Below are positions 1 through 7,944 of a DNA stretch of 64,000 nt, piece by piece. The notes under the pieces are model-generated. The model saw only the letters and a program-made list of their open reading frames with translations, was not told where the DNA came from and made no database searches. The position numbers and the translations under genes were made by a program. Within the stretch, counting starts at the first letter, position 1, and each line of letters begins with the position of its first letter. The DNA comes from Coriobacteriaceae bacterium (lineage in GTDB: Bacteria > Actinomycetota > Coriobacteriia > Coriobacteriales > Coriobacteriaceae), in the NCBI GenBank assembly GCA_025757745.1, contig CP107217.1, positions 930,001-994,000 on the forward strand. Direction: 5' to 3'.

Positions 1-105
1 AGCGCATACTTACGTTCCCGTTCTGTGACTAACCGAGTATAGTTGTAGAGCAATGCCGATATCCTACCCGTGTTTTTCGGGCCTAACCTTATTCGATGGG
101 TTGAT

Positions 106-1239
106 ATGTACATTTCCACACATCAGGCTCTGGTCGACTTTTGCCAGCGCGCCCGCGAGTTCGACGCGATCGCCGTCGATACCGAGTTTTTGCGCGAGCG
201 CACGTTTCATCCGCGCCTGTGCCTGGTCCAGATTGCCACCCCCGCCGAGAGTGTCGCTGTCGATCCGCTGGTGATCGACGACCTGTCGCCGCTTGCCGAG
301 CTTATGGCCGACGAGGGCGTGGTCAAGGTATTCCATGCTTGCTCACAGGACATGGAAGTTATGCTCCATACCGTGGGCGCACTGCCGCGACCGATTTTTG
401 ACACGCAGGTTGCCGCCGCCTTTTTGGGCGAGCGCCAGCAGATTTCGTATGGTGCGCTCGTTCAGACGTTCTGCGGCGTATCACTGCCCAAGACCGAGTC
501 GCTGACCGATTGGTCGCGCCGCCCGCTGAGCGATAAGCAGATCGAGTACGCGATCGATGACGTCAAGTACTTAATCGTCGCCTATACCGAGATGATGAGC
601 CGCCTGCGTGAGCTGGGCCGCGTGGACTGGGTGCTCGACGAGTTGCGTCCTTTGGCCGACGAGTCGCACTACCGCGCCGACCGCCATGAGGCATTCCGCA
701 AGGTCAAACGCATCAACTCGTGTAGCCGTCATCAGCTGGGCATTGCGCGCGAGCTTGCCGCTTGGCGCGAGGACCGCGCCGAGCGTCGCAACATCCCGCG
801 CAAGTGGGTCATGTCCGACGATACGCTGCTGGCCCTGGTTAAGCGCAATCCCGTGCGTGTCGAGGAGTTCCGTAGCATCCGCGGTACCGACCAGCTGGGG
901 GAGCGCGACGTGGATGGCGCGTTGATGGCCATCAAGCGCGGCGCAAGCTGTCCGCACGATCGCCTGCCGCTCATGGTGCGCGGGCATCGCCAGATTTCGC
1001 CGGAGCTTGAGAGCGTGACGGATCTCATGTACGCGCTCATCCGCCTGGTTGCCGAGCGCTCGGGCGTGGCGACCTCGGTCATTGCCTCGCGCGATGACCT
1101 GGCCGACTACATTGAGCATCCTGAGCAAAGCCGTTTGCGCGAAGGTTGGCGTTTTGAGCTTGTGGGCTCGCGCCTGGACGATCTGCTTTCCGGCAACATG
1201 GGGTTGACGGTCAAAGATGGCAAAATTGAATTGCTGTAA
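106..1239 (+). CDS. rnd: Ribonuclease D (3'-5' exoribonuclease)
   Basis: RNase D-type exoribonuclease that trims the 3' ends of tRNA precursors and other small RNAs; cytoplasmic. The 377-residue product matches the size of E. coli RNase D (about 375). The N-terminal DEDD exonuclease domain is visible as VDTEFLRERT near residue 23, then FHACSQDMEV, and DDVKYLIVAYTEM near 155; an HRDC-type helical region follows around residues 205-290. An in-frame GTG at 70 would add 12 residues, but the ATG at 106 aligns with the family start (MYISTHQALVDF). It is probably the first gene of a run going to xseB. The function is recognised from motifs only. Confidence 0.9.
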   Translation: MYISTHQALVDFCQRAREFDAIAVDTEFLRERTFHPRLCLVQIATPAESVAVDPLVIDDLSPLAELMADEGVVKVFHACSQDMEVMLHTVGALPRPIFDTQVAAAFLGERQQISYGALVQTFCGVSLPKTESLTDWSRRPLSDKQIEYAIDDVKYLIVAYTEMMSRLRELGRVDWVLDELRPLADESHYRADRHEAFRKVKRINSCSRHQLGIARELAAWREDRAERRNIPRKWVMSDDTLLALVKRNPVRVEEFRSIRGTDQLGERDVDGALMAIKRGASCPHDRLPLMVRGHRQISPELESVTDLMYALIRLVAERSGVATSVIASRDDLADYIEHPEQSRLREGWRFELVGSRLDDLLSGNMGLTVKDGKIELL

Positions 1240-1303
1240 GGAAGCCTAGCCGCTTGATTGGGTAGAATGCCTCCAACGTGTAATTCGATTCGGAGGAATT
1301 CGC

Positions 1304-2008
1304 ATGCCCTATTACTATGGTTACGGCTTTGGCATCGACCCGCTGTACCTGCTGGTTGTCCTTGTTTGTACGGTGCTTGGTCTTGCGGCGCAGAGCTATA
1401 TCAACTCGACGTACAAGACCTGGTCCAAGGTTCGCTCGGACGGCGACACGGGTGCCACGGTCGCTCGCCGCATGCTCGACGCCAACGGTTGCAACGCCGT
1501 GGGTATCAAGGGCGTTGCCGGTGAGCTCACCGACCACTACAACCCGCAGGATAACAACCTGTATCTCTCGGACGCTAACCGTTCGGGCGGATCGGTCGCA
1601 AGCGTTGCCGTGGCCTGCCACGAGGCGGGTCATGCCGCCCAGCGTCAGAGCGGTTACGCCATGATGAAGGTTCGCACCGCCCTGGTCCCGGTCGTCAACT
1701 TTACCCAGAACACCTGGACCATCGTGTTGCTCTTGGGCCTGTTTATGAACATCGCCGGGCTCACGACCCTCGCATTGATCTTCTTCTCGTTTAGTGTGCT
1801 GTTCCAACTCGTTACGTTGCCTGTCGAGATCGATGCCAGTCGCCGCGCCGTGGCGTATATCGAGCAGTCGGGCATGAGTTCCAAGCAGGTCAACGGTGCC
1901 AAGAAGGTGCTGACGGCAGCCGCGCTCACCTACGTGGCGGCGGCGCTCACCTCGATTATTCAGCTGCTCTACCTGATGGCCCGCTACAACAGAAACTCCA
2001 ACCGATAA
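1304..2008 (+). CDS. Neutral zinc metallopeptidase, YugP family
   Basis: A 234-residue membrane-embedded zinc peptidase of the YugP-like (DUF2268-like 'neutral zinc metallopeptidase') family. The zinc motif HEAGH is visible near residue 106 (VACHEAGHAAQ), with hydrophobic segments at the N-terminus (LYLLVVLVCTVLGLA), in the middle (TIVLLLGLFMNIAGLTTLALIFF) and at the C-terminus (AAALTYVAAALTSIIQLLYL). Start ATG at 1304 is preceded by CGGAGGAA at about 1291. The family substrate is not known to me, so no pathway is assigned. It stands alone between rnd and xseA, with a GC-rich hairpin behind it. Confidence 0.85.
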   Translation: MPYYYGYGFGIDPLYLLVVLVCTVLGLAAQSYINSTYKTWSKVRSDGDTGATVARRMLDANGCNAVGIKGVAGELTDHYNPQDNNLYLSDANRSGGSVASVAVACHEAGHAAQRQSGYAMMKVRTALVPVVNFTQNTWTIVLLLGLFMNIAGLTTLALIFFSFSVLFQLVTLPVEIDASRRAVAYIEQSGMSSKQVNGAKKVLTAAALTYVAAALTSIIQLLYLMARYNRNSNR

Positions 2009-2017
2009 CAAATTGGC

Positions 2018-2062
2018 TTGACAGGCGCCGCGGAGATTCTTGTCCCCGCGGCGCTGTACTAT
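2018..2062 (+). other. TTGACA box followed by GC-rich hairpin upstream of xseA
   Basis: A perfect TTGACA (2018-2023) runs into an inverted repeat, CGCCGCGG against CCGCGGCG (about 2025-2052), and then TACTAT (2057-2062). The spacing from TTGACA to TACTAT is 33 bp, too long for an ordinary promoter. The hairpin could end the peptidase transcript, although there is no T-run. Confidence 0.35.
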
Positions 2063-2123
2063 GTGTTGGACTTGAATCTGCGCAGGGTCGAAGCCCTTGT
2101 GCTCGATAACGAAAGGAGGCTGC

Positions 2124-3575
2124 GTGGCAGGCTGGAATCTAACCGGCAATGCCGTTTCCGCCGAGTTCGACGGTTCGGACGATCAGGAGCGCAAGGAGCT
2201 CAGCGTGAGCCAGGCAGTGGAGATCGCCGCCGGTGCGCTCGATGCCATTCCGCAGCTGAGCGTTCTGGGCGAGGTCACAGGTTTTCGTGGTCCTAACGCC
2301 CGAAGCGGTCACTGCTACTTCCAGATCAAGGACGACTCGGCCGCCGTCGACTGCATTATCTGGAAGGGCGCCTATCTCAAGCGCACCTTCGATCTGCGCG
2401 ATGGCATGCAGGTGAGCTTTAAGGGCAGCTTCAATCTCTATAAGCCCACGGGTCGCATGAGCTTTGTTGCCCGCTCATTTTCGTTGGCGGGGGAGGGTCT
2501 GCTGCGTCAACAAGTGGCGCAACTGGCCGAAAAGCTACGCCGCGAGGGCCTGATGGACGAAGCGCGCAAGCGCCGCATCCCGGTGTTCTGCTCCCGCGTG
2601 GCGGTCGTCACCTCGCTTTCGGGTGCCGTAATCGACGACGTCAAGCGCACGTTGCGTCGTCGCAACCCGCTCGTCGAGCTCGTCTGCGTGGGCGCCAAGG
2701 TTCAAGGCGAGGGTGCGCCGGCCGAGCTCATCGAGGGCTTGCGCCGCGCCGCTTCCATTACGCCGGCGCCCGACTGTATTTTGCTGGTGCGCGGCGGCGG
2801 CTCCTTTGAGGACCTCATGACCTTTAATGACGAGGAGCTTGCCCGCGCAGTGGCGGCTTGTCCTGTGCCCGTGGTGACCGGTATTGGCCATGAGCCCGAT
2901 ACCTCGATTTGCGACATGGTGAGCGACCGTCGCGCCTCCACGCCAACGGCAGCGGCAGAATCGGTGGCGCCGGCTATGACGGAGTTGGCCGACGTGCTCG
3001 AGACGCGCCATCAGCGTCTGGGCGCCGCGATGGCTTCGATGATCGGGTCGGATCAGGTCGATCTGGAAATGCTCGACCAGCGCGGTCGTCGAGCCTGGGA
3101 TGCCTATACGGCTCGTCTGGGCGACGCGCTCGATGCAGCCGCATGCCGCCCGTGCCTCAACGACCCCACGTTTATGGTCGAGCGTCGCGAGTCCGAGCTT
3201 GCCCTGACGGCCGATCGTCTGTCCGGCGCCATAACGCGTTCGGTTGGGGCCTTCCGCTCCAACTTCGAGCGTCTGCCCGAGCGCTTGATCGCAAGCACCT
3301 CAGGGCTCGATGGCAAGCGCCATGCGCTCACACTTGCGAGCTCCCGTCTGGAGCATCAGGGGCGCACGATGCTCAGCAAGCCTGCGTCCGACTTAGGCCG
3401 AGCTGCCGCGTCGCTCGATGCCCTGTCGCCGCTCAAGGTGCTTGCCCGTGGCTATTCCATCGCGTACAGCGATGATGGGGTGGCTACGACCGCCAAGACC
3501 TTTAAGCCCGGCGACGCCATCCGCGTGCGCATGGCAGACGGCAATGTGGCGGCAACGGTCGATGCGGTCGAGTAG
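2124..3575 (+). CDS. xseA: Exodeoxyribonuclease VII large subunit
   Basis: Catalytic large subunit of exonuclease VII, which degrades single-stranded DNA and works with XseB in DNA repair. The 483-residue product has the N-terminal OB-fold nucleic-acid-binding region (LSVLGEVTGFRGPNARSGHCYFQIKD, around residues 35-60), the central nuclease region with VRGGGSFEDLMTFNDE near 225 and GHEPDTSICD near 258, and a long helical region after that. I chose the GTG at 2124 because GAAAGGAGG (2111-2119) sits at the right distance; an upstream GTG at 2097 has no ribosome binding site. xseB follows 42 bp downstream, as usual for this pair. Confidence 0.92.
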   Translation: MAGWNLTGNAVSAEFDGSDDQERKELSVSQAVEIAAGALDAIPQLSVLGEVTGFRGPNARSGHCYFQIKDDSAAVDCIIWKGAYLKRTFDLRDGMQVSFKGSFNLYKPTGRMSFVARSFSLAGEGLLRQQVAQLAEKLRREGLMDEARKRRIPVFCSRVAVVTSLSGAVIDDVKRTLRRRNPLVELVCVGAKVQGEGAPAELIEGLRRAASITPAPDCILLVRGGGSFEDLMTFNDEELARAVAACPVPVVTGIGHEPDTSICDMVSDRRASTPTAAAESVAPAMTELADVLETRHQRLGAAMASMIGSDQVDLEMLDQRGRRAWDAYTARLGDALDAAACRPCLNDPTFMVERRESELALTADRLSGAITRSVGAFRSNFERLPERLIASTSGLDGKRHALTLASSRLEHQGRTMLSKPASDLGRAAASLDALSPLKVLARGYSIAYSDDGVATTAKTFKPGDAIRVRMADGNVAATVDAVE

Positions 3576-3617
3576 GCCGCGTTACATAGCGATAAGCCTT
3601 TAGGAAAGGAAACAGAT

Positions 3618-3884
3618 ATGGCAGAGAAGACCCCGGTCGAGCAGCTTACGTACAAGCAGGCTTCGCAGGAGTTGGAACTCATCATCCGCAGCTTGGAGTC
3701 GGGCGATATGGAGCTCGAGGAGTCACTCGAGAGCTATACCCGCGGCGTCGAGCTCCTCAAGAGCCTACGCACCCGCCTGTCCGATGCCGAGCAGAAGGTC
3801 TCGGTGCTCCTTAAGGACGTCGACGGCAACGACGTGCTCGCCGACGGCGAGGCCGCCAACACCGACGACAAGCTTTCGTTCTAA
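3618..3884 (+). CDS. xseB: Exodeoxyribonuclease VII small subunit
   Basis: Small helical subunit (88 residues) that joins XseA to form exonuclease VII. The typical sequence is present: SQELELIIRSLESGDMELEE followed by SLESYTRGVELLKSLRTRLSDAEQKV, which is the family's coiled helical hairpin. The ATG at 3618 follows AGGAAAGGAAAC. Position directly after xseA supports the assignment and co-transcription. Confidence 0.93.
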   Translation: MAEKTPVEQLTYKQASQELELIIRSLESGDMELEESLESYTRGVELLKSLRTRLSDAEQKVSVLLKDVDGNDVLADGEAANTDDKLSF

Positions 3885-3933
3885 CCATCCCGACCAAATA
3901 TAATTACCTTGGTCTGTGAGAAAGGAACCAGCC

Positions 3934-4269
3934 ATGTGTGATTGCATCTTCTGCAAAATCGCCAACCACGAGATTCCCTCAACCGTTGTCTATGAGGACG
4001 ACCAGGTCATCGCCTTCGACGACCTCAACCCCCAGGCGCCGGTCCACACACTCGTGATCCCCAAGAAGCACTACAGCGACATCGCCGACAACGTGCCCGC
4101 CGAGACCATGGGCGCCATGGCTCACGCCATCCAGGAGGTCGCCAAGGTCAAGGGCCTGGAGGACGGTTTCCGCGTCATCTCCAACAAGGGCGTCAACGCC
4201 GGCCAGACCGTCATGCACTTCCACATGCACGTCCTCGGTGGCAAAAACCTGGGCGAGAACCTCATCTGA
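3934..4269 (+). CDS. HIT family nucleotide-binding protein (HinT-like)
   Basis: A 111-residue histidine-triad hydrolase of the HinT type, which acts on purine nucleoside phosphoramidates and related adenylylated compounds. CDCIFCKIANHEIPS at the start and the triad HFHMHVLGG near residue 97 are diagnostic. The start is the ATG at 3934, preceded by GAGAAAGGA; a GTG at 3916 lies upstream of that ribosome binding site and is unlikely. Physiological substrate is unknown. It follows xseB after about 50 bp and may share its transcript. Confidence 0.9.
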   Translation: MCDCIFCKIANHEIPSTVVYEDDQVIAFDDLNPQAPVHTLVIPKKHYSDIADNVPAETMGAMAHAIQEVAKVKGLEDGFRVISNKGVNAGQTVMHFHMHVLGGKNLGENLI

Positions 4270-4310
4270 GGACGCGTAGCCCGTCGACTTGGCTGCCTTT
4301 GGAGTAGTCT

Positions 4311-5207
4311 ATGCAGCTTTCTCAACTCGAATACCTTCAAGCGGTAGCGAACTATGGCGGCGTGCGCAAAGCAGCTCGCGCCGTTCATGTGAGTCCGCAG
4401 GCCGTTTCGTCGGCAATCAAAAAGTTGGAATCTGAGTATCAGATTGTTTTGCTTGACCGATCGGCGGGTGAGGCTGTTTTGTCTTCGGCGGGCAGAGAAT
4501 TTGCGCGTCGTGCACGCGTGATCCTGGCACAAGTCGACGATCTCAAAAAGTACGCTCAATCGAGGGACGACGGCGTCTCGCCCGACGGCCACTTTCGTCT
4601 TTACGCCCCCTGCCTTCATGGGCGGGGGCGACTTTTTGCCGAAAACTGGTATGACTCGTTTGAAAGCTCGCACCCTCATATTCACCTTGATGTGTGGCAT
4701 CAGCCAACGGCTACATGCTTTGAATCACTTGTGCTTGGCATTTCGGATGCGGCCATCTCATTTGAGGAACCAAGGGATAGTGTCCTTTCTTCGAAATACT
4801 TGGGTGAAAAGGAGCTCAAGGTTCTTTCCTGCCCAGCGGGTCATCAATCCGTGGGCGCTATGACCGTTCGTGAGTTACTGGGCGGCAGGCTCGCTGTTCC
4901 CATTAATTTGTCACCCTGTCTCAATGCGATCAACCAATGCCCTGAAGCCCAGCTCGTCAATTTTCGCTTCCGTGATGTTGAATACGGAAGCAGGGCTCAG
5001 GCTGAGTTTCTTCAAGCCGGGGGATTGATATTGAGTTTGTCCGGGTCCTCTCTCGCATCGGATGGATCAGAAGTGAGTGAGTGCTCCATTGAAGGCTCGC
5101 GTGATGTAACCTTGCCTATCTACTTTTGCTATCGGCAAAATTCCTGGACTGATCGACACCAGACGGTTTTTCTGCACCTATTGCGTCATCTTGCTTCGCG
5201 AAATTAA
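4311..5207 (+). CDS. LysR-family transcriptional regulator
   Basis: A 298-residue LysR-type regulator. The N-terminal winged helix-turn-helix is clear (MQLSQLEYLQAVANYGGVRK, then AARAVHVSPQAVSSAIKKLE, residues 1-45), followed by a ligand-binding region that is weakly conserved. The ATG at 4311 is preceded by TTGGAG. An MFS transporter starts 113 bp downstream on the same strand, so it may control that transporter, although LysR regulators more often face their target. Gene and transporter look more AT-rich than the neighbours, suggesting later acquisition. Ligand is not predictable. Confidence 0.85.
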   Translation: MQLSQLEYLQAVANYGGVRKAARAVHVSPQAVSSAIKKLESEYQIVLLDRSAGEAVLSSAGREFARRARVILAQVDDLKKYAQSRDDGVSPDGHFRLYAPCLHGRGRLFAENWYDSFESSHPHIHLDVWHQPTATCFESLVLGISDAAISFEEPRDSVLSSKYLGEKELKVLSCPAGHQSVGAMTVRELLGGRLAVPINLSPCLNAINQCPEAQLVNFRFRDVEYGSRAQAEFLQAGGLILSLSGSSLASDGSEVSECSIEGSRDVTLPIYFCYRQNSWTDRHQTVFLHLLRHLASRN

Positions 5208-5219
5208 TTGGCTTCGAGA

Positions 5220-5238
5220 CGTCAAGTGATTATTGACG
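5220..5238. promoter_or_regulatory. Inverted repeat, candidate LysR operator
   Basis: CGTCAA and TTGACG are separated by 7 bp, giving a 19-bp dyad between the LysR gene and the MFS gene. The size and position fit a LysR-type binding site. This is inference from symmetry only. Confidence 0.35.
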
Positions 5239-5320
5239 CCTTGCAACACATAGCTGACAGCTTTGCCCTCATGCTTTTCCAAGATTCCGATTTAGATTGC
5301 TGACTCTTGGAGGGCGGAGC

Positions 5321-6481
5321 ATGAAAAACCGTACGGTTTTGCTTTATATGACGTTCGTTTTTCTGTCGAACTTCAGCACCATTTTGTATTTTCTGACGGT
5401 TTACCTTGAATTCGTCGGATTCTCGATGGTGGCGATTTCTAGCATGATGATTGCATATCAAGTGAGCAAGTTCATCCTTGAAGTTCCTACTGGCTATATT
5501 GCTGATAGGTTTGGACGAAAGACAAGCGGTCTCGTTGGCGTCGTGGGGATGCTTGGATACTACGCCGCCCTGCTTCTCGTCCGTTCTCCTCTGCTTTTAA
5601 TCGGTGCGTTCGCTCTCAAAGGTTTTGCCGTTGCATGTCTGAGCGGATCCATAGAAGCGATTTACATTGACAGCGTCTCTCAGGACCAGCTCGTAAGACT
5701 TAATGTCGTTGAGCGATTTGTTTTCTATGCCTCTTATGCCCTCTCCGCTTGTGTGGGCGGTTTCATTTCGTCCGCTGGCGCGTATCTCATTGGGCTTTCG
5801 GTCGATATCATCACAATGGTGCTGACATTGGTTGTCGTTGTCTGTATTCCTGAGGCGAGAAGAGAGGGCGCTGCGGTGACACCTGGGCATGGAATGAGCC
5901 CGAAGATGATCGGTGCTGCTATTGCGGGTAATGGCATTCTTCGGTCAGCGTTCATCATGGACTGTTCTCAGGCATTTGCCTTCGTCGCCCTGGAAGACTT
6001 CTTCTCACTGTTGCTTGCAGGCCGCGGAATGAATGCCGTCGCTTCGGGCGTGACCATTGCGGTCCAGCTCCTTGCCTCCGCCTCCATAGGATTTATTGTG
6101 CCCAGTGTGATTGCTCGTGTCGGCAAGGGCCGTTTTACGCGTATTTGCGGCATCATTCGCTTAGTATTGACAGCTTTGTTTTTGATTCCCCTTACTCCGG
6201 CTAATTTGCTGCCCGTGTTCTATGTGCTGCAGACGGTTGCGTACTCGTTGTTTGCCCCAATCAAATACTCGATTTTTCAAAATGCTGCCGATTCTTCGAT
6301 GCGCTGTTCACTGATTTCGGTTCAAAGCCAGATGGTGGCGGTGGGTGCCATCCTTTTCTACCTGTTCAATGCTGCGTTGAGCAGCATCGCGGATATTCGA
6401 GTCATATTGCTTGTTGCGCTCGGGATTTCTTCTCTGGTGTATATCCCCGCGCTCTTTCGTCTTACAAGCCAAAGGCCATGA
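5321..6481 (+). CDS. Major facilitator superfamily transporter
   Basis: A 386-residue integral membrane transporter with about twelve hydrophobic segments. The signature loop between the second and third membrane segments is visible as GYIADRFGRKTSG near residue 61, matching the G-x-x-x-D-R-x-G-R-R/K motif of MFS drug or metabolite efflux carriers. The chosen ATG at 5321 is preceded by TTGGAGGGCGG; an upstream TTG at 5297 is before that site. Substrate cannot be deduced. Codon use is less GC-rich than in flanking genes, as in the preceding LysR gene. Confidence 0.85.
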   Translation: MKNRTVLLYMTFVFLSNFSTILYFLTVYLEFVGFSMVAISSMMIAYQVSKFILEVPTGYIADRFGRKTSGLVGVVGMLGYYAALLLVRSPLLLIGAFALKGFAVACLSGSIEAIYIDSVSQDQLVRLNVVERFVFYASYALSACVGGFISSAGAYLIGLSVDIITMVLTLVVVVCIPEARREGAAVTPGHGMSPKMIGAAIAGNGILRSAFIMDCSQAFAFVALEDFFSLLLAGRGMNAVASGVTIAVQLLASASIGFIVPSVIARVGKGRFTRICGIIRLVLTALFLIPLTPANLLPVFYVLQTVAYSLFAPIKYSIFQNAADSSMRCSLISVQSQMVAVGAILFYLFNAALSSIADIRVILLVALGISSLVYIPALFRLTSQRP

Positions 6482-6494
6482 GTATTTAGGCACC

Positions 6495-6511
6495 GATAAC
6501 TTATATATCAA
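6495..6511 (+). promoter_or_regulatory. Motif shared with the second ackA promoter
   Basis: GATAACTTATATATCAA lies about 90 bp before ackA1. Closely related sequences occur twice before ackA2 (7853 and 7874). It may be a regulator site or an AT-rich promoter element. It lies just before the terminator hairpin at 6515, so it could act only on a transcript reading through that hairpin. Confidence 0.3.
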
Positions 6512-6514
6512 CGC

Positions 6515-6550
6515 AATAAACCCGAGCGCGAGGGCGTTTGGGTTTATTAT
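6515..6550 (+). terminator. Terminator after the MFS gene
   Basis: Perfect 9-bp arms AATAAACCC (6515-6523) and GGGTTTATT (6540-6548) with a 16-nt loop follow the MFS gene and precede ackA1. The T-rich 3' arm fits an intrinsic terminator. Confidence 0.6.
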
Positions 6551-6601
6551 TGAAGCGTATGTAACCTGGCGGCGCCACACCGCCTGTTAGTAGGGAGACA
6601 C

Positions 6602-7780
6602 ATGAACGTTCTGGTCGTCAACGCAGGATCTTCGACCCTTAAGTATCAGGTCATCGATACCAAGTCCCACAAGGTGTCCGCAAAGGGCTCCTGCGAGCGC
6701 GTCTGCTTCACCGGCGGTACCTTCACCCATGCTGCCAACGGTTCCAAGAAGGTGACCGAGAACATCGAGTTCCCCGACCACAAGGTCGCCATCGAGGTTG
6801 TCCTGAAGGACCTCGAGGCCAACGGCGTCAAGATTGAGGGCATCGGCCACCGCATCGTTCAGGGCGGTTGGTACTTTGGCGACTCCTCCCTCGTCGACGA
6901 GGACGTTCTCGCTAAGATCCGCGAGGTCGCCCCGCTCGCGCCGCTCCACAACAATCCCGAGGCCAACGTTATCGAGTTCTGCCTGGAGCAGTATCCCGAC
7001 CTGCCCAACGTCACGGTCTATGACACCGCCTTCCACTTCAACATGCCCGAGGTCGCCAAGACTTACGCTCTGCCCAAGGACGTCTGCGACAAACTGCACA
7101 TCCGTAAGTATGGCGCCCACGGCACCAGCTACCGCTACATTTCCAAGAAGGTCGCCGAGATGACCAACGGCGAGGCCCGCAAGGTCGTCGTGTGCCATAT
7201 CGGCTCCGGCGCTTCCCTGTGCGCCATCGAGGACGGCAAGTGCATGGATACCACTATGGGCCTCACCCCGCTCGACGGCGTCATGATGGGCACCCGCTGC
7301 GGCTCCATCGACCCGGCTACCGTGTGCTACCTGCAGCGCGAGGGCGGCTACACCTTCGACGAGGTCGACGAGATGATGAACAAGAAGTCCGGCCTTTTGG
7401 CTGTGACCGGCGGCAAGACCAACGACTGCCGCAACGTCGAGGAGCTCGCCGCCGCTGGTGACCCCGAGGCTCAGCTTGCCTTCGACATGTTTGTCTACAA
7501 GATTGCCGCCAAGGCCGCCGAGATGGCTACTTCCATGTGCGGCATGGACACGCTCGTCTTTACCGCCGGCATTGGCGAGCACGCTCCGGCCGTTCGCGCC
7601 GGCGTGGCCGATCGTCTGGCCTTTATGGGTGTCAAGATGGATCACGCCCGTAACGCCCTGCGTGGCGACGGCGCTTGGTGCCTGTCCGCCAAGGATTCCA
7701 AGGTCAAGATTTTCGTCATCCCCACGGACGAGGAGTTCATGATCGCTTCCGACGTCGAGCGCATCGTCAACGGCAAGTAA
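6602..7780 (+). CDS. ackA: Acetate kinase paralogue 1 (altered active-site motifs)
   Basis: Acetate/propionate kinase family member, 392 residues; canonical members convert acetyl phosphate and ADP to acetate and ATP. The start MNVLVVNAGSSTLKYQ, GHRIVQGG, YDTAFHFNMPE, MGTRCGSIDP and the final PTDEEFMIA are family hallmarks. Several otherwise conserved positions differ from the neighbour copy: HGTSY instead of HGTSH, CHIGSG instead of CHLGNG, AVTGGKTND instead of the GxSGxSxD block, and GIGEH instead of GIGEN. It may therefore have changed activity or substrate preference. Codon bias suggests high expression. A terminator follows, so it is probably transcribed separately from the second copy. 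Confidence 0.88.
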   Translation: MNVLVVNAGSSTLKYQVIDTKSHKVSAKGSCERVCFTGGTFTHAANGSKKVTENIEFPDHKVAIEVVLKDLEANGVKIEGIGHRIVQGGWYFGDSSLVDEDVLAKIREVAPLAPLHNNPEANVIEFCLEQYPDLPNVTVYDTAFHFNMPEVAKTYALPKDVCDKLHIRKYGAHGTSYRYISKKVAEMTNGEARKVVVCHIGSGASLCAIEDGKCMDTTMGLTPLDGVMMGTRCGSIDPATVCYLQREGGYTFDEVDEMMNKKSGLLAVTGGKTNDCRNVEELAAAGDPEAQLAFDMFVYKIAAKAAEMATSMCGMDTLVFTAGIGEHAPAVRAGVADRLAFMGVKMDHARNALRGDGAWCLSAKDSKVKIFVIPTDEEFMIASDVERIVNGK

Positions 7781-7791
7781 TTGCAAGAGGG

Positions 7792-7830
7792 GAGGGGCTG
7801 GACGACCGAGCGCCGTTCGGCCCCTCTTTT
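7792..7830 (+). terminator. Terminator after ackA1
   Basis: GAGGGGCTGGACG pairs with CGTTCGGCCCCTC and is followed by TTTT, starting 12 bp behind the stop codon. This is a standard intrinsic terminator. Confidence 0.8.
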
Positions 7831-7852
7831 GTGCTCGTTGGGCGATATGCCT

Positions 7853-7889
7853 GATAGCTATTTATCAAGGTGTGATAACTTCTTATTAA
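7853..7889 (+). promoter_or_regulatory. Tandem GATA-TATCAA motifs before ackA2
   Basis: GATAGCTATTTATCAA (7853-7868) and GATAACTTCTTATTAA (7874-7889) are two related 16-bp sequences whose starts are 21 bp apart. TATTAA at 7884-7889 could be the -10 box of ackA2. A third relative lies at 6495 before ackA1. Confidence 0.4.
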
Positions 7890-7944
7890 CATGCGGCCGC
7901 CTTAAGGGGTCTGCGCCGACCGTATCGCACTGCAAAGGAGTCTC

